From positions 6,461,001 through 6,525,000 of the forward strand of contig NZ_CP030850.1 in the NCBI RefSeq assembly GCF_003325355.1: a stretch of DNA of 64,000 nt. Reading direction: 5' to 3'. The stretch is from Runella rosea. Its GTDB lineage: Bacteria; Bacteroidota; Bacteroidia; Cytophagales; Spirosomataceae. Below, piece after piece: positions 18,742 to 27,720 of the stretch (position 1 is its first letter; the number at the start of each line of letters is the position of its first letter). Under the pieces are notes generated by a model. It did no database searches, was not told the DNA's origin, and saw only the letters and a program-made list of their open reading frames with translations. A program made the translations under genes and the position numbers.

Positions 18742-19771
18742 TTTTTAAGGTAGATTCTCGGACGATTAGTGAGGCCGATAAAACAATATTTTCAGTAAGC
18801 TGATTGGCTGAGGAATCCTTTAATTGACTTAAAAATATCCGGGAAGCTTCCGTTCCGATTTGTTTTCCGGGGCGTTTTACCGTGGTAAGCGTAGGGTGAA
18901 TGTACGCTGATATGGGTGAGTCATCGAACCCCACAATTGCAACTTGGTTGGGCACTTCGAGCCCATTTTCTCTCACTACATACATGGCCCCAATCGCAAC
19001 CTGATCATTCACCCCAAAAATCCCGTCGGGGGGCTGTGGCAGGGCCAAAAGGCGTTGGGTGGGAATAATGGCGCTTTCTACCCCAAAATTGGTCGTGACA
19101 ATCAACTCTTCATCTAAAGGAAATTGATATTTGGCAAGGCAATCAACGTAGCCTTTGTAGCGTTGCTCGGTCACGGCCAGACCATGCGGCCCTTTTAAAT
19201 GAGCAATCCGTTGGCATCCCATTTTAATTAGGTGTTCGGTGGCAGCGAAGGCCCCATAGTAATCGTCGATGGTAACCCGGCAAGCATCAAATCCTTCGTA
19301 TTCGCGGTCAATAAAAATGAGTGGGACTTTGCGTTGAATGATGCTTTCCAAATGTTCGTAGTGCCCTGAGTCATACGTTTCTTGCGATATTGAAAGGAAA
19401 ATACCTTCAACCCGGTTGGCTAACAGTTTTTCAACGTATTCTTTTTCAAGGAGATAGCTTTCGTTGCTTACACAGATATTCATCAAATACCCTAAAGGTT
19501 GCAGAATGGATTGCAAGCCTTCAATGATGGCGGTTTCGTGTTGATGATTGAGGGTGGGAACGATTACGCCCAAAGTTCCCGTTCGTTTGTTAAGAAGGCT
19601 AAGGGAAACCGAATTGCGTTGATAACCAACTTTTTGGGCATACTCCTGAAGATTTCGACGGGTATCTTCGTTGATTAAGGGATGATTGTTGAGCGCCCTT
19701 GATACGGTGGAGGGTGAGCATTTAAACTTGCGAGCAATGTCTTTAATCGTAACGGGGCGGTCGGCAGCCAT
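18713..19771 (-). CDS. LacI-family transcriptional regulator
   Basis: 352 residues. The LacI helix-turn-helix is at 7-30 (VTIKDIARKFKCSPSTVSRA), followed by a periplasmic-binding-protein-like effector domain with GTLGVIVPTL, DGIFGVNDQVAIGAM and VGFDDSPIS. These proteins bind operators as dimers and release on binding a sugar. The gene is downstream of the inositol-oxygenase gene on the same strand, separated by an 87-nt repeat-rich gap. It may control that gene, but other LacI members act on remote operons. It overlaps the convergent membrane-protein gene by 29 nt. Confidence 0.93.
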   Translation of the reverse strand: MAADRPVTIKDIARKFKCSPSTVSRALNNHPLINEDTRRNLQEYAQKVGYQRNSVSLSLLNKRTGTLGVIVPTLNHQHETAIIEGLQSILQPLGYLMNICVSNESYLLEKEYVEKLLANRVEGIFLSISQETYDSGHYEHLESIIQRKVPLIFIDREYEGFDACRVTIDDYYGAFAATEHLIKMGCQRIAHLKGPHGLAVTEQRYKGYVDCLAKYQFPLDEELIVTTNFGVESAIIPTQRLLALPQPPDGIFGVNDQVAIGAMYVVRENGLEVPNQVAIVGFDDSPISAYIHPTLTTVKRPGKQIGTEASRIFLSQLKDSSANQLTENIVLSASLIVRESTLKTNLSPDQGS

Positions 19772-19773
19772 AG

Positions 19774-19857
19774 TTTAGTTGGCAGTTTATAGTTGGCAGT
19801 TTGCAGAAAGGTATGAATTAATTCTTGCTTACTGTCAACTGCAAACTGCCGACTAAA
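19774..19857. repeat. Imperfect palindrome of short AGTTGGCAGTTT units
   Basis: Arms 19774-19799 and 19832-19857 match at 22 of 26 positions as an inverted repeat. The left arm itself holds two direct copies of AGTTGGCAGTTT. It fills the gap between the inositol-oxygenase stop and the lacI start and may act as terminator or as a dispersed intergenic repeat. Confidence 0.7.
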
Positions 19858-19858
19858 T

Positions 19859-20743
19859 TTAAAATTTAAGCGTTGCTGGTAAATATTTAGCGGCTAAATC
19901 TTCGTAATATGGACGAAGTTCTTTCCAGTTTGGAACCTTTGGTGACTTCGTGTATAAATCATAAGGATTGAAAACTTTTACCCACTTGAAATATTCGTGG
20001 TCATGCTCGTCCATCAAATGCGTGTAGGCATTTTCGCGGTGCTGTGCATAAAACGAGTGATAACGAATCATATACAACGCCGACTCGGGTAAATGATTTT
20101 TGGTCATTTGGTACAAATATTCATCGTGCCCCCACGACATGTGTACGTTGCGTAGGCCGCAATTGGGTTCATACACGCCGTATTTGGTGTTATAACGCTC
20201 ATCGTGTGCATCGGGGTTGGCGTCGAAAAACTCAGGGAAAACGATTTTGTCTGAATGCTTGCAACCTACCGGGAAAGTATCACCTACTACCGCCCATTGT
20301 GGTTCTCCAAACAGACAAAGCACTTTTCCCATGTCATGCAATAAACCCGTTAATACAAACCAATCAGGATGACCATCGGCTCGGATGGCTTCAGAGGTTT
20401 GGAGCAAGTGTTGAAGCTGATCAAGGTCAATGTCGGGGTCAGAATCATCGACCAACGTATTGAGAAAATCAAACGATTCCCACAAGGTCATTTCCTTTTT
20501 GTCAAACTTAAGGAAGTCGCTCTCTTTCTCCATCACAAAGTCATAGGTCTGATACTTGTGATTGAGGCGATAAAACTCCGTCACCGTGTCGCGGGCGGGA
20601 GTGTCATAATTGCGGAATTCTTCTTTGGCTTTGGCCTGTGCGATGCTGTCAGGGTCGGGATAACGAACTAAAAGATCGTCTTCCCACTCATCTAAACTTG
20701 CCAAAGGAGCTATCTCGGAATTGCTGAAAGTCGTTGCGTTCAT
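19859..20743 (-). CDS. myo-Inositol oxygenase
   Basis: 294 residues, close to the animal enzyme. The di-iron ligands line up: H112 (LQHLLQTSEAIR), H136/D137 (LLHDMGK), H206 (SWGHDEY), H229 (RYHSFY) and D262 (PYDLYTK). GEPQWAVVGDTFPVGC and the N-terminal FRNY motif are also conserved. It cleaves myo-inositol with O2 to D-glucuronate in the cytoplasm. The enzyme is best known from eukaryotes and patchy in bacteria. No glucuronate catabolic genes are adjacent; a LacI regulator follows. A promoter with an overlapping dyad lies just upstream. Confidence 0.93.
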   Translation of the reverse strand: MNATTFSNSEIAPLASLDEWEDDLLVRYPDPDSIAQAKAKEEFRNYDTPARDTVTEFYRLNHKYQTYDFVMEKESDFLKFDKKEMTLWESFDFLNTLVDDSDPDIDLDQLQHLLQTSEAIRADGHPDWFVLTGLLHDMGKVLCLFGEPQWAVVGDTFPVGCKHSDKIVFPEFFDANPDAHDERYNTKYGVYEPNCGLRNVHMSWGHDEYLYQMTKNHLPESALYMIRYHSFYAQHRENAYTHLMDEHDHEYFKWVKVFNPYDLYTKSPKVPNWKELRPYYEDLAAKYLPATLKF

Positions 20744-20763
20744 GAGTATATGAAAGGTATAAT

Positions 20764-20794
20764 TTGAGTTGTCGCTTATAACTCAACAAATATA
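20764..20794 (-). promoter_or_regulatory. -7 element and operator-like dyad of the inositol oxygenase gene
   Basis: The minus strand has TATATTTG (20794-20787), an exact TAnnTTTG match. Directly downstream lie perfect 7-bp arms TTGAGTT and AACTCAA (20764-20770 and 20780-20786) around a 9-nt spacer. That position, over the likely transcription start, suits a repressor site; the neighbouring LacI protein is a candidate, by inference only. Confidence 0.5.
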
Positions 20795-20928
20795 CATTAT
20801 TAAGTTTTTAAGAAATAAACCTTTTCTGCAAAAGATATATGCAAACGTTTGAAATAATTTAACCCCAAAAATTAGAGGAAAACCTTAGTTAGATTTGTCG
20901 CATCTGATGGTTATTTTCCATATCCATC

Positions 20929-20936
20929 TAGCTTTG
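20929..20936 (+). promoter_or_regulatory. -7 element of the methylmalonyl-CoA epimerase gene
   Basis: TAGCTTTG is an exact TAnnTTTG match, 18 nt before the ATG, which implies a very short leader. No clear TTG at -33. Confidence 0.45.
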
Positions 20937-20954
20937 TAAAAAAAAGATAAAATT

Positions 20955-21359
20955 ATGTTTGTTAACGTAGAACATCTCGGAATAGCGGTCAAAGATATTG
21001 CGGCTTCTGACGAATTATTTTCCAAACTTTTTAATACTGTGCCTTATAAACATGAGGCTGTGGAGTCTGAAGGAGTAACAACTTCTTTTTTTAAAATTAA
21101 CCAAACAAAAATTGAGCTACTCGAAGCGACTAATCCCGATAGTCCCATTGCAAAATTTATTGAAAAAAAAGGCGAAGGAATCCACCATGTTGCGTTTGAG
21201 GTAGACGATATTTTAGCTGAAATGCAACGGCTTGAAAAAGAGGGATTTGTGCTGTTAAATAAAACTCCAAAACAAGGCGCTGACAATAAATTGGTGTGTT
21301 TTCTGCATCCTAAAGGCACCAACGGAGTATTGATTGAACTTTGTCAGGAACAACCGTAG
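20955..21359 (+). CDS. mce: Methylmalonyl-CoA epimerase
   Basis: 134 residues of the vicinal-oxygen-chelate fold. Metal ligands expected of the family are visible: H7 (VEHLGIAVKD), H78 (GIHHVAFEV) and E129 (VLIELCQ). LLEATNPDSPIAKFI is typical. It interconverts (R)- and (S)-methylmalonyl-CoA between mutase and decarboxylase/carboxylase steps of propionate metabolism. The mutase genes are not in the window. Confidence 0.93.
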   Translation: MFVNVEHLGIAVKDIAASDELFSKLFNTVPYKHEAVESEGVTTSFFKINQTKIELLEATNPDSPIAKFIEKKGEGIHHVAFEVDDILAEMQRLEKEGFVLLNKTPKQGADNKLVCFLHPKGTNGVLIELCQEQP

Positions 21360-21448
21360 GGGTAGGGGGTATCTATGCCTAAAATCACAAGGGCAGAGGT
21401 AAACCCAGCCCCTACATGTTAATTTTCTTAACTTTTTTGACAGATTTT

Positions 21449-22126
21449 ATGCGTTTAAAACTACTTATTTTTTTGGTTATTGTGGTGGCCGAAATTGCTT
21501 CTGGCTATGCTGGTTTCTGGCAGGGCGTTTATTTATTTAAACCCCTTATCATGCTCTCACTCCTGTTTTGGACATTTGAATATCGGGCTTCATACCCTTG
21601 GCTATGGATAGGGATGTGGTTTGGTCTGGGTGGAGATGTGTTTTTAATGGTTCGTGGAAAAGACCTGTTTGTGGCGGGTTTAGGTTCTTTTTTGGTCATG
21701 CAGATTTTTTATATCCTTGCTTTTAGTAAGACATTGACCCCAACAGGAAAAGCGCAGCTACGTTCAACGTGGTGGTGGTTGACGTTACCGTTTGCACTAT
21801 ACGCGCTGGTTTTTTTGGTGATTTTACATCCTCCCTTAACGCAATCTGCTGATAAACAGGGGTTATGGATTCCAGTGGTGGCTTATTCAATTTGCCTTTG
21901 TACGATGGGGGCGGCAGCGGTACTTCGAAAAGGCTCTGTAAATTCAGCAAGCTACGCTTGGGTTTTGGTGGGGGCTGTTTTATTTATTGCGTCTGATTCT
22001 GGAATAGCGGTTAATAAGTTCCTACATCGTTTTGAGGGTTCAACGCTTTTTGTCATGACGACTTATAGCGCGGCTCAGTGGTTGATTGTGTGGGGAATCA
22101 TCAAAAAAGAAAGCCGCTTCCAATGA
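21449..22126 (+). CDS. YhhN-family membrane protein (lysoplasmalogenase-like)
   Basis: 225 residues from the ATG at 21449 (MRLKLLIFL); an in-frame ATG at 21416 is an alternative. About eight membrane helices cover the protein. Family landmarks are the early KPLIM, then GLGGDVFLM (conserved aspartate), LFVAGLGSF, and late FIASDSGIAVNKF. YhhN/TMEM86 proteins hydrolyse the vinyl-ether bond of lysoplasmalogens in animals; the bacterial role is less certain. The stop codon sits in the loop of the terminator hairpin. Confidence 0.82.
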   Translation: MRLKLLIFLVIVVAEIASGYAGFWQGVYLFKPLIMLSLLFWTFEYRASYPWLWIGMWFGLGGDVFLMVRGKDLFVAGLGSFLVMQIFYILAFSKTLTPTGKAQLRSTWWWLTLPFALYALVFLVILHPPLTQSADKQGLWIPVVAYSICLCTMGAAAVLRKGSVNSASYAWVLVGAVLFIASDSGIAVNKFLHRFEGSTLFVMTTYSAAQWLIVWGIIKKESRFQ

Positions 22127-22142
22127 AGGAAGCGGCTTTCTT
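22107..22142. terminator. Bidirectional terminator spanning a stop codon
   Basis: Perfect 15-bp arms AAGAAAGCCGCTTCC around a 6-nt loop, with A-rich sequence on the left. The TGA of the YhhN gene (22124-22126) is within the loop, and the hairpin ends 24 nt from the cold-shock gene's stop. Confidence 0.88.
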
Positions 22143-22166
22143 ACAGAATGATTTTTATGAATAAAA

Positions 22167-22358
22167 TTAGATAACTTTTACGTTAACTGCATTTAAGCCT
22201 TTTTTACCATTTTCGACATCATAAGACACGTTGTCATTTTCACGAATGTCTTCAGTAAGACCTGTTACGTGGACAAAAATGTCTTGGCTTCCATTTGATG
22301 GAGTTATAAAACCAAATCCTTTGGTATCATTGAAAAATTTTACTACGCCTTCTTGCAT
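22167..22358 (-). CDS. Cold-shock protein, CspA family
   Basis: 63 residues, a single cold-shock domain. RNP1 is KGFGFIT (13-19) and RNP2 is DIFVHVT (about 26-32), both with the expected aromatic residues. It is a single-stranded nucleic acid binder that acts as an RNA chaperone. A plausible but weak -7 (TACTTTTA) lies about 30 nt upstream on the minus strand. The gene stands alone, convergent with YhhN. Confidence 0.95.
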   Translation of the reverse strand: MQEGVVKFFNDTKGFGFITPSNGSQDIFVHVTGLTEDIRENDNVSYDVENGKKGLNAVNVKVI

Positions 22359-22475
22359 TATCTTTTCTTTAAAGTATTAGGCTATAAAAGTACGGTTAAT
22401 TATTTACATATCCTACAAATTATTTTTTATTCTTATTTGAAAGCATACTACCGTTCATGTTGTCTGCAAAAAAAT

Positions 22476-22483
22476 TATATTTG
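22476..22483 (+). promoter_or_regulatory. -7 element of the exported hydrolase gene
   Basis: TATATTTG is an exact TAnnTTTG match 37 nt before the ATG. A TTG lies 13 nt upstream, too close for a standard -33. Confidence 0.45.
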
Positions 22484-22520
22484 TTTCTATTTTAAAAAAT
22501 ATTAAAAACTATCCACTCGC

Positions 22521-24980
22521 ATGAAAAAAGCTCTTTACTTACTGATTTTTGGCGGTTTGTTTATCGTTCATTTTGGTTTTACGCAAACTGTAGTGCCTTT
22601 CAAAGAGGGACTCGCGGTTGGACCTTGCCACCAATACGGGAGAGAAGCCATCTATACTGACCAATTAACCTACCAATTGATTCGCAAAACTTTCCAGACA
22701 CCTGCTGAGGGGAAGGCCTTTTTGACTGATGAGCAAGGAAAAGAGCAGAAATGGCAACGTATCGCCACCGACACTTCGCATCGGTTTCGGCACAATGCTC
22801 TGACAAATGGGTATTTATACCTGACCTATACCTCACCCAAAGAAACTGTGGCGTTGTTGCACGTGGCAGGTCACGCTGGGCTGTATTTTAATGGGGTTCC
22901 TAGAGGTGGAGATGCAAATCGCTATGGGTATATGTATAGTCCCGTCAAACTGAAGAAAGGACTGAACGAGGTTTTGGTAAGAGTGGGGATGGGCGGACGC
23001 TTTCAGGGTGTTTCGGCAGAGTTGATTTTTTCCGAAAAGAATATTCAGTTAAGCACTCCAGATATAACCTTGCCTAATGTGGTGCTCTCAGAAAACAATG
23101 GACAACTTTTGGGAGGAATTGTGTTGTTTAATTTGACCGAAAAACCATTGGCAAATTTGAAAATTCGGGCTGTTATTCAGGGAAAAGAAATGATTTCTGA
23201 GGTTCCTGTGGTTTCGGCAATGAATTCCCGAAAAGTAGGTTTCAGAATGGATGCGAGTGCGGTCCAGCAAAAAGGCGATGTTGCCTGTGAACTTACCCTA
23301 CTACAAAACGGCAAAACCGTTGACCAAAGTACCATTAAATTGCAGGCGGTTGCGGCCCATGAACATTACAGCAATACCTTTATTAGCGGCATTGATGGAA
23401 GCGTTCAGTATTTCGGGGTGGCACCCCAAAAAGGTGGGCAAACGGATACCGCTGCGCTGTTTTTGTCGGTACACGGTGCGGGCGTTGAGGCAATTGGGCA
23501 AGCAAGAGCCTACAAACCAAAAGATTGGGGCACTTTGGTTGCGCCCACCAATCGCCGGCCACGGGGATTTAATTGGGAAGATTGGGGAAGAATTGATGCC
23601 TTGGAAGTGTTGGAGGTGGCGCAAAAGAAATTTAAACCGCATCCCCAAAAAATTTATCTGACGGGCCACTCGATGGGTGGGCATGGGTCGTGGTATTTGG
23701 GGGCAACGTATCCTGGAAAATGGGCGGGAGTTGCACCTTGTGCGGGGTATCCGACGCTGATGGGCTACGGCTCTGCCGATGGGAAGATTCCTGAAAATAG
23801 TACCAACCCAATGGAAAAAATGCTGCTTCGGGCCAGCAATCCCAGCAATGTAATGGCTTTGGCCTCAAATTATAAAGCCAGCGGCATTTATGTGTTGCAT
23901 GGAGATGCCGACCGTACCGTTTCGGTAGAATATGCGCGTACTATGCGTAAAGTATTGGGGGCTTTTCACAACGATTTTTCATATTATGAATATCCTAACG
24001 GCTCGCATTGGTACGGCGATCACAGCGTAGATTGGCCTGCGTTGTTTGACTTTTTTAAATGGCATCGCAGCAAAAATGCCGAAGAAAAGGATGTGATTGA
24101 TTTTACGACGGCCAATCCAGCCATTTCGGCCAATTATTTATGGGCGGGCATTGAGCAACAGGAAACTCCGCTCAATTACAGCCGGATTCAAGCCAAAAGA
24201 AATGTCAATGACAAAAGTGTCATCATTACCACCGACAATGCCCGTACCGTAATGATAATGCCGGGGGCGTTTGCCAAAGGTCAGACCTTCAAAGTAACAG
24301 TGGACGAAACAGTAGTATGCGCCGCCTGCGTTTTGGATGAGAAGCCACTGTATTTTACAAAAAAGGAAAAGTGGGAAGCGGCCGAAAAACCAGCATTGGC
24401 CCAACGAGGCTCGCACCGCAACGGTACATTTAAGGCCGCTTTTAATCACCGCATGGTGTTTGTGTATGGAACAACTGGGACCAAAGAGGAAAATGAATGG
24501 GCGTACAACAAAGCCCGTTATGACGCTGAAACTTGGTATTATCGCGGCAACGGTGCCGTTGATGTCATTCCTGACCGTGAGTTTACTCCTGCCGCTTACC
24601 CTGACCGTGGTGTGGTTTTATTCGGGAATGCCACCACAAACGGTGCTTGGTCTACTTTGTTGAGCCAAAGTCCGATTCAAATCCAGCGAGGAAGTATCAA
24701 AATAGGAGAGGAGCAAATCGCAGGCGATGATTTGGCGGCTTACTTTACCTATCCGCGTCCCGACAGCCCCGTTGCTTCGGTGGCGGTTGTGGCGGGTTCT
24801 GGTTTGGCAGGAATGCTGGCCACCGAGTCAAATCAATATTTTACAGGAGGGAGTGGTTTCCCTGACTACTTTATCTTCGGAGCGGATATGCTGAAAGAAG
24901 GCACCAAAGGCGTAAAACAAGCAGGCTTTTTTGATACAAATTGGCAAATTACCAAAGTGGATGCGGTAAAAGCGCAATAG
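22521..24980 (+). CDS. Exported alpha/beta-hydrolase with N-terminal beta domains
   Basis: 819 residues with a signal peptide ending GFTQ (about 22). Residues 60-270 look like beta-sandwich modules (LYFNGVPRGGDANRYGYMY). The catalytic domain follows: the nucleophile elbow GHSMGG has its Ser near residue 384, and a likely catalytic His is in NGSHWYGDHS near 495. The fold matches prolyl-oligopeptidase-like or PHB-depolymerase-like esterases of large Bacteroidota. A C-terminal domain of about 270 residues has no recognised function. The substrate is unknown; an ester or peptide outside the cell is likely. It is monocistronic, between its promoter and a strong terminator. Confidence 0.8.
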   Translation: MKKALYLLIFGGLFIVHFGFTQTVVPFKEGLAVGPCHQYGREAIYTDQLTYQLIRKTFQTPAEGKAFLTDEQGKEQKWQRIATDTSHRFRHNALTNGYLYLTYTSPKETVALLHVAGHAGLYFNGVPRGGDANRYGYMYSPVKLKKGLNEVLVRVGMGGRFQGVSAELIFSEKNIQLSTPDITLPNVVLSENNGQLLGGIVLFNLTEKPLANLKIRAVIQGKEMISEVPVVSAMNSRKVGFRMDASAVQQKGDVACELTLLQNGKTVDQSTIKLQAVAAHEHYSNTFISGIDGSVQYFGVAPQKGGQTDTAALFLSVHGAGVEAIGQARAYKPKDWGTLVAPTNRRPRGFNWEDWGRIDALEVLEVAQKKFKPHPQKIYLTGHSMGGHGSWYLGATYPGKWAGVAPCAGYPTLMGYGSADGKIPENSTNPMEKMLLRASNPSNVMALASNYKASGIYVLHGDADRTVSVEYARTMRKVLGAFHNDFSYYEYPNGSHWYGDHSVDWPALFDFFKWHRSKNAEEKDVIDFTTANPAISANYLWAGIEQQETPLNYSRIQAKRNVNDKSVIITTDNARTVMIMPGAFAKGQTFKVTVDETVVCAACVLDEKPLYFTKKEKWEAAEKPALAQRGSHRNGTFKAAFNHRMVFVYGTTGTKEENEWAYNKARYDAETWYYRGNGAVDVIPDREFTPAAYPDRGVVLFGNATTNGAWSTLLSQSPIQIQRGSIKIGEEQIAGDDLAAYFTYPRPDSPVASVAVVAGSGLAGMLATESNQYFTGGSGFPDYFIFGADMLKEGTKGVKQAGFFDTNWQITKVDAVKAQ

Positions 24981-25000
24981 TTTTGAATTGAATATACATT

Positions 25001-25034
25001 AAAAAGCCCTTTCATTTTATTGAAAGGGCTTTTT
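25001..25034. terminator. Bidirectional terminator
   Basis: Perfect 14-bp arms (AAAAAGCCCTTTCA) with a 6-nt loop; an A run on the left and a T run on the right let it end the hydrolase gene and the convergent copper operon. Confidence 0.92.
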
Positions 25035-25040
25035 TGATTT

Positions 25041-25394
25041 TTAGTGCGAATGTGCTTCGCTTGTTTTTTGGCAGCACTCTGGCAATTTGTCGTGGGCAGT
25101 TTGGCTGCATACCAAATTGTCGGCGTCGTAACCCGTTTCGGTAATCACTTTACGGATCTGTGCTTCGTCGGTTTTTTTGGGGTTGTATTTGACGGTTACC
25201 ACTTTATCTTCCAGATTTAAAACGGCCTCCGTAATGCCCTTACTGAGGGTTAAGTTTTTCTCAATGCGCTCTTTGCACATTTCACAAACGGCTGAGGTTT
25301 TGATTTTTACCTCTTTGTCTTTACCAGGTTTGTTGGCTACTGCGCCAAAAACGATTGTCAAAACTAACGAGAATACGAATGTTAACTGTTTCAT
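25041..25394 (-). CDS. Exported heavy-metal-associated (HMA) domain protein
   Basis: 117 residues. A signal peptide (about 1-20) precedes one ferredoxin-like HMA domain with the metal-binding CEMC at 37-40. The tail holds extra potential ligands (PECCQ and a final HSH). Such proteins carry Cu(I) in the periplasm. It is the last gene of the copper operon, 41 nt after the TonB receptor, and a partner role in copper transfer follows from that context. Confidence 0.88.
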   Translation of the reverse strand: MKQLTFVFSLVLTIVFGAVANKPGKDKEVKIKTSAVCEMCKERIEKNLTLSKGITEAVLNLEDKVVTVKYNPKKTDEAQIRKVITETGYDADNLVCSQTAHDKLPECCQKTSEAHSH

Positions 25395-25435
25395 TGCTTA
25401 ATTGATTTATGTGTAAATTTTAGTTAAAAATGTTC

Positions 25436-27691
25436 TTAATCCTTGATTTTTACCCTGATGCCAGCGTAAATCATGCGGCCAACCACGGGCCCCCAAGTTT
25501 GACCAGCATCAAAATATTTATTGAAGGGGTCCTCTGCGTGGATAATGGGGTTGGGTTGTTTGAAATTGGCCAAATTCTCCCCTCCCAGATAAACCTCAAA
25601 CTTTTTGAACGCTCGTGATGCCTGCGCATTTATATTCATAAACGATTGTGAATACAAAATCGGCATAGGCTTGCGGTCAATGGTTGCCTGCAATGATTGC
25701 ATCGGATCGGTGATGCGCGCTTGGCCATTCCACTGGACGGTCAAATCCAACTTCCATTTGTCGTACGGAAGATTGTACCCAATGTTGAACAATACCCGGT
25801 CGCGGGGTACCATCATGCGTTGTTGTAATACAGAATTTCCGAAAGGCTGTCCCATCGTTTGCCATACGTCAAACAAACGGTATGCCAATTTTACCTCTGT
25901 ACGTTTAGATAATAGGGTATTCAGCTCAATCTGAAAGCTGTTGGAGAAAGATTTGCCTTTTAAATTGTAAAAATACAAGTGCGAAGCCAACGGTGTGGCG
26001 TGGTCGGTGTCGACAATGAGTTGATTTTGAAAGTCGGTACGGTAATAGTCGAGCACCAAATCCCAGTGTTTATCAAACCAATGGAAGGTTTGGGTGAGGC
26101 TGAGGCCGTAGTTCCAAGTCACTTCGGGCTGAATTTTTTGTCCCCAAAAACGAACCGTACGTCCGCTTACTAAATATCCATAGTACTCAGCAAAAGCATT
26201 TGGCGTGCGTTGACCGCGTCCCCCCGACACCCGTAAGGTAGTGTTTTCCCAAGGCTGCCAGCGTAGGTGCAGGCGCGGCGTGGCAAAAGCACCAAACAAA
26301 TTGTGGTAATCGGCACGCAAACCAGCCACGAGCGTAAATTTATCCAAGTGGTTATAAGTATATTCGAAAAATGCACCTGGAACCGATTCCGTGCGCGTCA
26401 TGAGGCTGTCTTTGTAGGTCTCACGATAATCATCCAGCAAGTAATTGATGCCCGTTTTGAACTGGTGATTTGTATTGTTAATGATGGATTGATAAATCAA
26501 ATTTCCATAAAGGGTCCGTTGCCGACCGTCATAATTGACAAACCCAAAGTAAGAGTCCGTGTTATGCAGTGAGGCATTCAATACCAGTCCTAAGCCTTTG
26601 TAGGGTTTATCTTGGTACAATTTGGCGGTTTTAGAAAAAAGCTCAATTCGATTGGTCTTATTTCCGAAACCATAGAATTTGGCCGTTCCGCGATGTTCGT
26701 CGGGGCGGAACCCTGTCTGACCGCCTAAGCGGTCTTCATAGAGCGCTTTAACCCCAAATTGTGCCATCATTTTGTCGCTTTTGTATTGCCAGCGGTTGAT
26801 ACCGTTGAATTGGGTATAAAGTGGCAAATCCAGAAAGCCATCACCGTTGTTGTCGACACGATTTTGTAATGTACTGGCGTGGGTGAGAAAGCCCGTAGCC
26901 CATTTGTCGGATAATTTTCGATTGAGGTTCAGGTTAACTTCGCCGCGCCCTAAATGATTGACGTAGGTGTTGAAATACAGTTTCTCGCGCGCATCGGGTT
27001 TTACGAGTTCTACATTGATGGCACCCGTCATGCTTTCGTAGCCATTGACCACCGAGCCTGCCCCTTTGGCCACATCAATGGACTGAATCCAAGTGCCTGG
27101 AATATAACTCATCCCAAACGTAGACGCTAACCCACGAATGGTGGGTACGTTTTCGACGTTGGTTTGGACGTATTGCCCACCCAATCCTAAAAATTGAATT
27201 TGTTTGGCACCCGTCACGGCATCGCTGTAACTGACCGATACGGATGCGTTGGTTTCAAAACTTTCCGATAAATTACAACACGCTGCTTTGGCCAAGGCTT
27301 TGGTCGTGATGATTTCGGTTTGAATCGGGTTCATGCGGTCAATTTGGGAAGATGAACCGCGTATCACCACTTCGCTGAGTTGGCCTTCGGGCTTCATCAC
27401 AATCTCAAAATTACTTTCGGAAGTAACTTTTATCGTATCAGTTTTGAAGCCTATGTAGCTCAAAACCAATTTGTTTGATTTTGCAGCCCGGGCAATGTCG
27501 AATTTCCCAATGGTATCGGTAACAGTTGCCAGTGCAGTACCCGCCCAAAACACATTTACCCCTACCAAAGCCGATTTTTTACCTGCTTCACTTCGTTCAA
27601 ATACCGTTCCCGTTACGCGTTGGGCGTTTGTGAGATTGAATAGTGAATGATGAATAATGAGTATAAAAAGAATGAATATTTTTGTCTTCAT
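25436..27691 (-). CDS. TonB-dependent receptor of the copper cluster
   Basis: 751 residues. Signal peptide ending NAQ, a carboxypeptidase-like domain (VTGTVFERSE to about 110), a plug domain with LSEVVIRGSSSQIDRM and a Cys pair in KAACCNLSESFETN, and a 22-strand barrel. This subtype commonly sits beside metal genes in Bacteroidota, and its setting between a multicopper oxidase and an HMA protein points to copper or a copper chelate as the ligand. That is inference; the barrel sequence itself does not show it. It starts 29 nt after the oxidase stop. Confidence 0.9.
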   Translation of the reverse strand: MKTKIFILFILIIHHSLFNLTNAQRVTGTVFERSEAGKKSALVGVNVFWAGTALATVTDTIGKFDIARAAKSNKLVLSYIGFKTDTIKVTSESNFEIVMKPEGQLSEVVIRGSSSQIDRMNPIQTEIITTKALAKAACCNLSESFETNASVSVSYSDAVTGAKQIQFLGLGGQYVQTNVENVPTIRGLASTFGMSYIPGTWIQSIDVAKGAGSVVNGYESMTGAINVELVKPDAREKLYFNTYVNHLGRGEVNLNLNRKLSDKWATGFLTHASTLQNRVDNNGDGFLDLPLYTQFNGINRWQYKSDKMMAQFGVKALYEDRLGGQTGFRPDEHRGTAKFYGFGNKTNRIELFSKTAKLYQDKPYKGLGLVLNASLHNTDSYFGFVNYDGRQRTLYGNLIYQSIINNTNHQFKTGINYLLDDYRETYKDSLMTRTESVPGAFFEYTYNHLDKFTLVAGLRADYHNLFGAFATPRLHLRWQPWENTTLRVSGGRGQRTPNAFAEYYGYLVSGRTVRFWGQKIQPEVTWNYGLSLTQTFHWFDKHWDLVLDYYRTDFQNQLIVDTDHATPLASHLYFYNLKGKSFSNSFQIELNTLLSKRTEVKLAYRLFDVWQTMGQPFGNSVLQQRMMVPRDRVLFNIGYNLPYDKWKLDLTVQWNGQARITDPMQSLQATIDRKPMPILYSQSFMNINAQASRAFKKFEVYLGGENLANFKQPNPIIHAEDPFNKYFDAGQTWGPVVGRMIYAGIRVKIKD

Positions 27692-27720
27692 TTCAAAAAT
27701 TGTCTAGTATCAAAAACTAT

